A program made the position numbers and the translations under genes. Positions 61,332-64,000 of a stretch of DNA of 64,000 nucleotides are shown piece after piece; the stretch's first letter is position 1; each line of letters begins with the position of its first letter. The notes beneath the pieces were generated by a model that worked only from the letters and a program-made list of their open reading frames with translations, searched no databases and was not told the origin of the DNA. Source of the stretch: Prorocentrum cordatum (Eukaryota; Sar; Dinophyceae; Prorocentrales; Prorocentraceae); the NCBI GenBank assembly GCA_963575745.1, contig CAUYUJ010022396.1, positions 1 to 64,000 on the forward strand, given 5' to 3'.

Positions 61332-61640
61332 AAAATTGGGAGCGCTTCAAACTCAACACAGGATGTTTCCGATACCCGTCCAAGAACCATGGCCGCCCTT
61401 TCGATGGAAAGATCGGATACAGCACCAGCTCCCACCCTGGCAGGTGCCACTCCTTCGTATGGAAAATGCAACATCACTCCCTCCTCTTCATCTCCCACGA
61501 TCTCGTCCTCGTGCAACGCCCATCCATGGATCGTGGCTGTGCGCCCCCGCAGAAACTGTTTCTTGGACCGATCCGCGTGATCTCCCACAGCCACGGCCAT
61601 TCCCTTGGTCAGCGCCAGCCACCCAGGCAGACTTGAGCAC
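61328..61640 (-). pseudogene. Pif1-like helicase fragment upstream of motif V
   Basis: The minus strand reads SSLPGWLALTKGMAVAVGDH, ADRSKKQFLRGRTATIHGWA and LHEDEI, then SETSCVEFEALPIF and a stop. LxKGMxVxVxxxxDxSxxxxRGxxxxxHG corresponds to the segment between motifs IV and V. The next frame starts exactly where this one fails, at a run of six T (61333-61338), so one base difference breaks the gene. Upstream the sequence changes to the 445-bp element at 61668, which appears to have cut off the helicase core. Confidence 0.55.
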
Positions 61641-61667
61641 TCCTTCTCGTGCTACCTCAGCCAACGT

Positions 61668-62112
61668 ATGTTATCCTCCACCGTGTACGGCCGCCTCTGT
61701 TCCCTCCCATGGCAAGGGCAATCCGCGCCACTCTTTCCCCCAGGTACAACACGGTGTCCTCGCCCCAAAAGCCGCCCCAGGAGAGCGCGATGCACGCACT
61801 TAAGCGCGGCATGCTTTAAACGCGGGTGACAGCAGAAAATGCAACTTCGCGCGCCCCGATCGCACGAAGCAGCACGGCTGATGCGTCGTTGGAGGGGAGG
61901 AAGCGAGGGAACTTCAATGAGTCGAGGAGGGGAGAAGTAGATTAGCAAGAGCCGCCGAAGCCGATTTCAGGGCAGACAAGATGATGCCCGCAGCTTAGCT
62001 GAGGTCACTGAAAGACTGGGCCGACACAGCCGATCGCGGGGCAACCCCGGCCACCGACCTATACGCTCTTTGCAAGCCGGTGTCCCCAATCACCAGCGCG
62101 ACGAGAATGCAG
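61668..62112. repeat. 445-bp interspersed element, copy 2
   Basis: Partner of 20419-20863. Perfect CGGGGCAACCCCG core at 62037-62049. It lies between the helicase fragment and the 3' end of the next gene. Confidence 0.9.
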
Positions 62113-62180
62113 TCTGCGCTGGGAGAGAAGCGTAGAAGTCACCTGACGACCCCTCTCGGCGCGCGAATTTGCCGCCCCCA

Positions 62181-64000
62181 TCACTCGAATTCGCTCGTGC
62201 TCACCCGCAGGCGCTTGCGTTCCTCCGTGGCATCTGCGTCCGCAACGATCTCCTCGAGCTTGCGCTTCTTGAACATGCCCTTGCCCTTGGGGTTGCCCTT
62301 GCGCTTGCCTCGTGGGCTCGCTGAACGACCATCGAAAGCCCGGGCACTCCGGTCTGAATGAGACCTGGATTTCCCACTGCGAAACCAAAAGAATCTCGGG
62401 GGCAACGCAGGGAACTATCCACTGATTCCAGGGAAACTGCCGACGATTGATGCCTGGGCCCCACTGGCCCGGAGTGACGGGGGAGAGCGACGGGAGCCCC
62501 TGGACGCGGCAGTGCCAACTCGCTAGACCACGACGCTCCAGGCCCCATCCGCCTTGCGCCGCCTTGGCCCTCTGCGCGGAGTCCCCCGCATCGGCGGAGT
62601 CCGCGACCCTGTCCAGGAGATCAGCCGCGACCAGCGCTGTCAAGCCGTCGGAGATCTTCTTTGCCAGGTCCGTTCTGAACCACGTGTCCCTCTTATTCCT
62701 GAGCCACTGCCTCGCATCCGCCTCCGTGAAAATCTGCCCCTTGGGAGCGCGAGTGAGCAGGAACTGCCGCGTCAGCTCGGACGGCATGAGGGCCCTCATC
62801 GCTATCTCCGCGACGTCAGGAGCGGCCAGCACGGCCGCCGAAGATCCGCCTGCGCACCTGCCGTCGGCGCCGGAGCGATGGTTGCCCTCGGCAGCGTGGG
62901 CGACGTGGAAGCGGCACAGCCCGAAGTGAAGTTCAATTTGGCGGAGAACCTTGTGGAGCCCCATCGTGATTTCGTTCACACTGGGAAGACAACACCCGCA
63001 AGCAGAATCAAAAGGCGGTTGCGGCGCCAGGGCGTCGTCGCCCTGGGCAGCATGCCGGGCGATGAAATGCCTGGCGAACTGGTTCCCGCGGTGCACCCGG
63101 TGCGTTGCGCGAAGCAAGTCGCTGTGAAGGAAATTCAACTTCGTCTTGAATGCCGGCGGCATTGGCACGGTCTGACAGATATCATCAAAAGCCTGCTTCG
63201 CAGCACGGTATATGGTGTAGGCGAAGCCGTCGAGCGAGAGAACGCTGGCGACATCAGAACAATGCTCGTGCATCCACCCGTGCAGACGCTCGATGAAGGA
63301 GTCGCTCTGTTCGGAATCGACCCCGTCGTCCGCGCGCGCGTCCTGGAGGGCCCCGCAGGAGCCGCTTCACATAGGAACAACATCGATCCGAAGAGGGCTG
63401 GTCTCCCCCAAAACGCCAGGGGAGCCCTCGAGCTCCAAGCCACTCGAGAACAGCCCCGAGAATGGGACACGACCAGGACGGGACCAAAGGAAAAGATTAG
63501 GAGGGGCCAGAACCTGTGGGCTCGGGGAGCGAGGCCAAGAGACACGCGGCGGAAAATCGCAACCAAGCTCGGGATGGCGAAATACGATGGGCCCAAGGTT
63601 GACCCGCTGTCGTGGAGAACCCACACCGTCTGCATGCGCTTCTGGAACCCGTGCACTTTCGGCATGACGATAAACTCGACGACCTCTGTCTGGCCCGCGC
63701 ACTTGAGCATGAAATTGTAAGTGTCCAAAGACACCTTGCCGTTGCCAGTCGCCGGTCCGTCGTGCTCGCTCTGCGTCCACGTGTTAAGCTTCGCGCAGCT
63801 GAGATAGTGCACCCCGGACTCCACGTCGCTGAAGGGCGTCTGGAACGTGTTTGCGGCCTCGTCGCTGGAGATGCCGCACCGGCCGTGTTCTTCAAGCTGC
63901 TTCCGAATGCCCTTCGTGGTGCAGTCCGTGTTCATGACCAACTTGTCTTTGAAAACAGGGGAGGCCTCCGGGACATGCGTCAACCACTTGTCCGTGCACT
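62181..64000 (-). CDS. Multi-exon gene of unknown function, N terminus outside window
   Basis: Exon A (64000-63627, open at the edge) encodes CTDKWLTHVPEASPVFKDKL, RCGISSDEAANTFQTPFSDV, TQSEHDGPATGNGKVSLDTY and VVEFIVMPKVHGFQKRMQT. A GT-AG intron is proposed at 63626-63343 (ACG|GTGTGG ... CTCCAG|GAC; phase 0, with the AG|G acceptor often seen in dinoflagellates). Exon B starts at 63342: SEQSDSFIERLHGWMHEHCS, AAKQAFDDICQTVPMPPAFK, RALMPSELTRQFLLTRAPKG and RQWLRNKRDTWFRTDLAKKI. Its donor is unresolved (about 62370-62560). Exon C (62364-62181) follows another CAG|G acceptor and ends with a nuclear-type basic tail (SPRGKRKGNPKGKGMFKKRK, ATEERKRLRVSTSEFE). Product unknown. Having introns and no leader relic, it is the best candidate for an ordinary, non-retrocopied gene. 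Confidence 0.6.
63343..63626 (-). other. Proposed 284-bp GT-AG intron
   Basis: It begins GTGTGGGTTCTCC and ends GGGCCCTCCAG on the minus strand. Removing it joins two natural-looking frames in phase, whereas reading through gives unnatural sequence. Confidence 0.5.

Noticed and set aside
62554-63720. 388-codon plus-strand open frame
   Set aside because: Antisense to the multi-exon 62-64-kb gene, whose exons and splice sites are more natural.
1-64000. tRNA, rRNA or snRNA genes
   Set aside because: No cloverleaf with A and B boxes, rRNA core or snRNA Sm-site context was recognised by eye. A covariance-model search would be needed to exclude them.

Overview
This window looks like nuclear DNA of a dinoflagellate, probably a GC-rich species such as Prorocentrum (the genus is an inference from GC content and protein style). 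The main evidence is a set of diverged copies of the trans-spliced leader that dinoflagellates add to every mRNA (consensus CCGTAGCCATTTTGGCTCAA + G). They lie just upstream of single-exon reading frames at about 5.0, 7.9, 9.6, 13.5, 19.5, 22.5, 23.7, 29.8 and 35.3 kb. The best copy matches 19 of 21 bases. Established knowledge: such relics mark genes made by reverse transcription and reinsertion of spliced-leader mRNA. Nothing here looks bacterial: there are no operons, Shine-Dalgarno sites, rRNA or tRNA.

Almost every believable coding region is on the minus strand, over the whole 64 kb. Minus-strand order from low to high coordinate: a cysteine-rich protein running off the left edge (1-1584); an acidic Trp/Lys repeat protein (3.5-5.1 kb); a broken small gene (5.9-6.4 kb); a small spliced-leader-marked gene (7.4-7.8 kb); an RRM-type RNA-binding protein (8.5-9.3 kb); coiled-coil fragments (10.8-12.9 kb); a zinc-ribbon protein (12.9-13.5 kb); a large broken retrocopy with a stonustoxin/MACPF-like domain, an FN3-like domain and an AIG1-like GTPase domain (15.6-19.5 kb); a low-complexity protein with a duplicated N terminus (21-22.5 kb); a small WEY-motif protein with two decayed relatives (8.4, 23.1, 25.1 kb); small proteins at 28-31.4 kb; an Ala/Glu-rich protein (32-33 kb); a retrocopied C5-cytosine-DNA-methyltransferase-like gene (33.8-35.2 kb); a SUMO-like/zinc-ribbon protein (36.4-38.2 kb); an orphan last exon (39.7 kb); a GT92-like glycosyltransferase apparently split by a 5.4-kb intron (41.9-48.7 kb); a decayed retroelement with RING and aspartic-protease remnants (51.4-54.6 kb) and further broken genes (54.7-57.7 kb); a RING E3-like protein (57.8-58.6 kb); a broken Pif1-type helicase C terminus with a zinc-finger tail (60.5-61.6 kb); and a multi-exon unknown gene running off the right edge (62.2-64 kb).

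The remainder, well over half of the window, is repeats. They include a 13-bp perfect hairpin (CGGGGCAACCCCG) in at least 11 places; two larger families of perfect hairpins; several 100-500-bp elements each present twice; tandem minisatellites; microsatellites; and long tracts of a CCAAGAGGC-type motif recurring about every 10-11 bp. Many reading frames are broken by one frameshift or stop codon. This fits retro-pseudogenes, but assembly indels cannot be excluded for the frameshifts. The genes do not form one pathway. The coherent themes are mRNA recycling, one-sided gene orientation and an intergenic space built from hairpin-bearing repeats.
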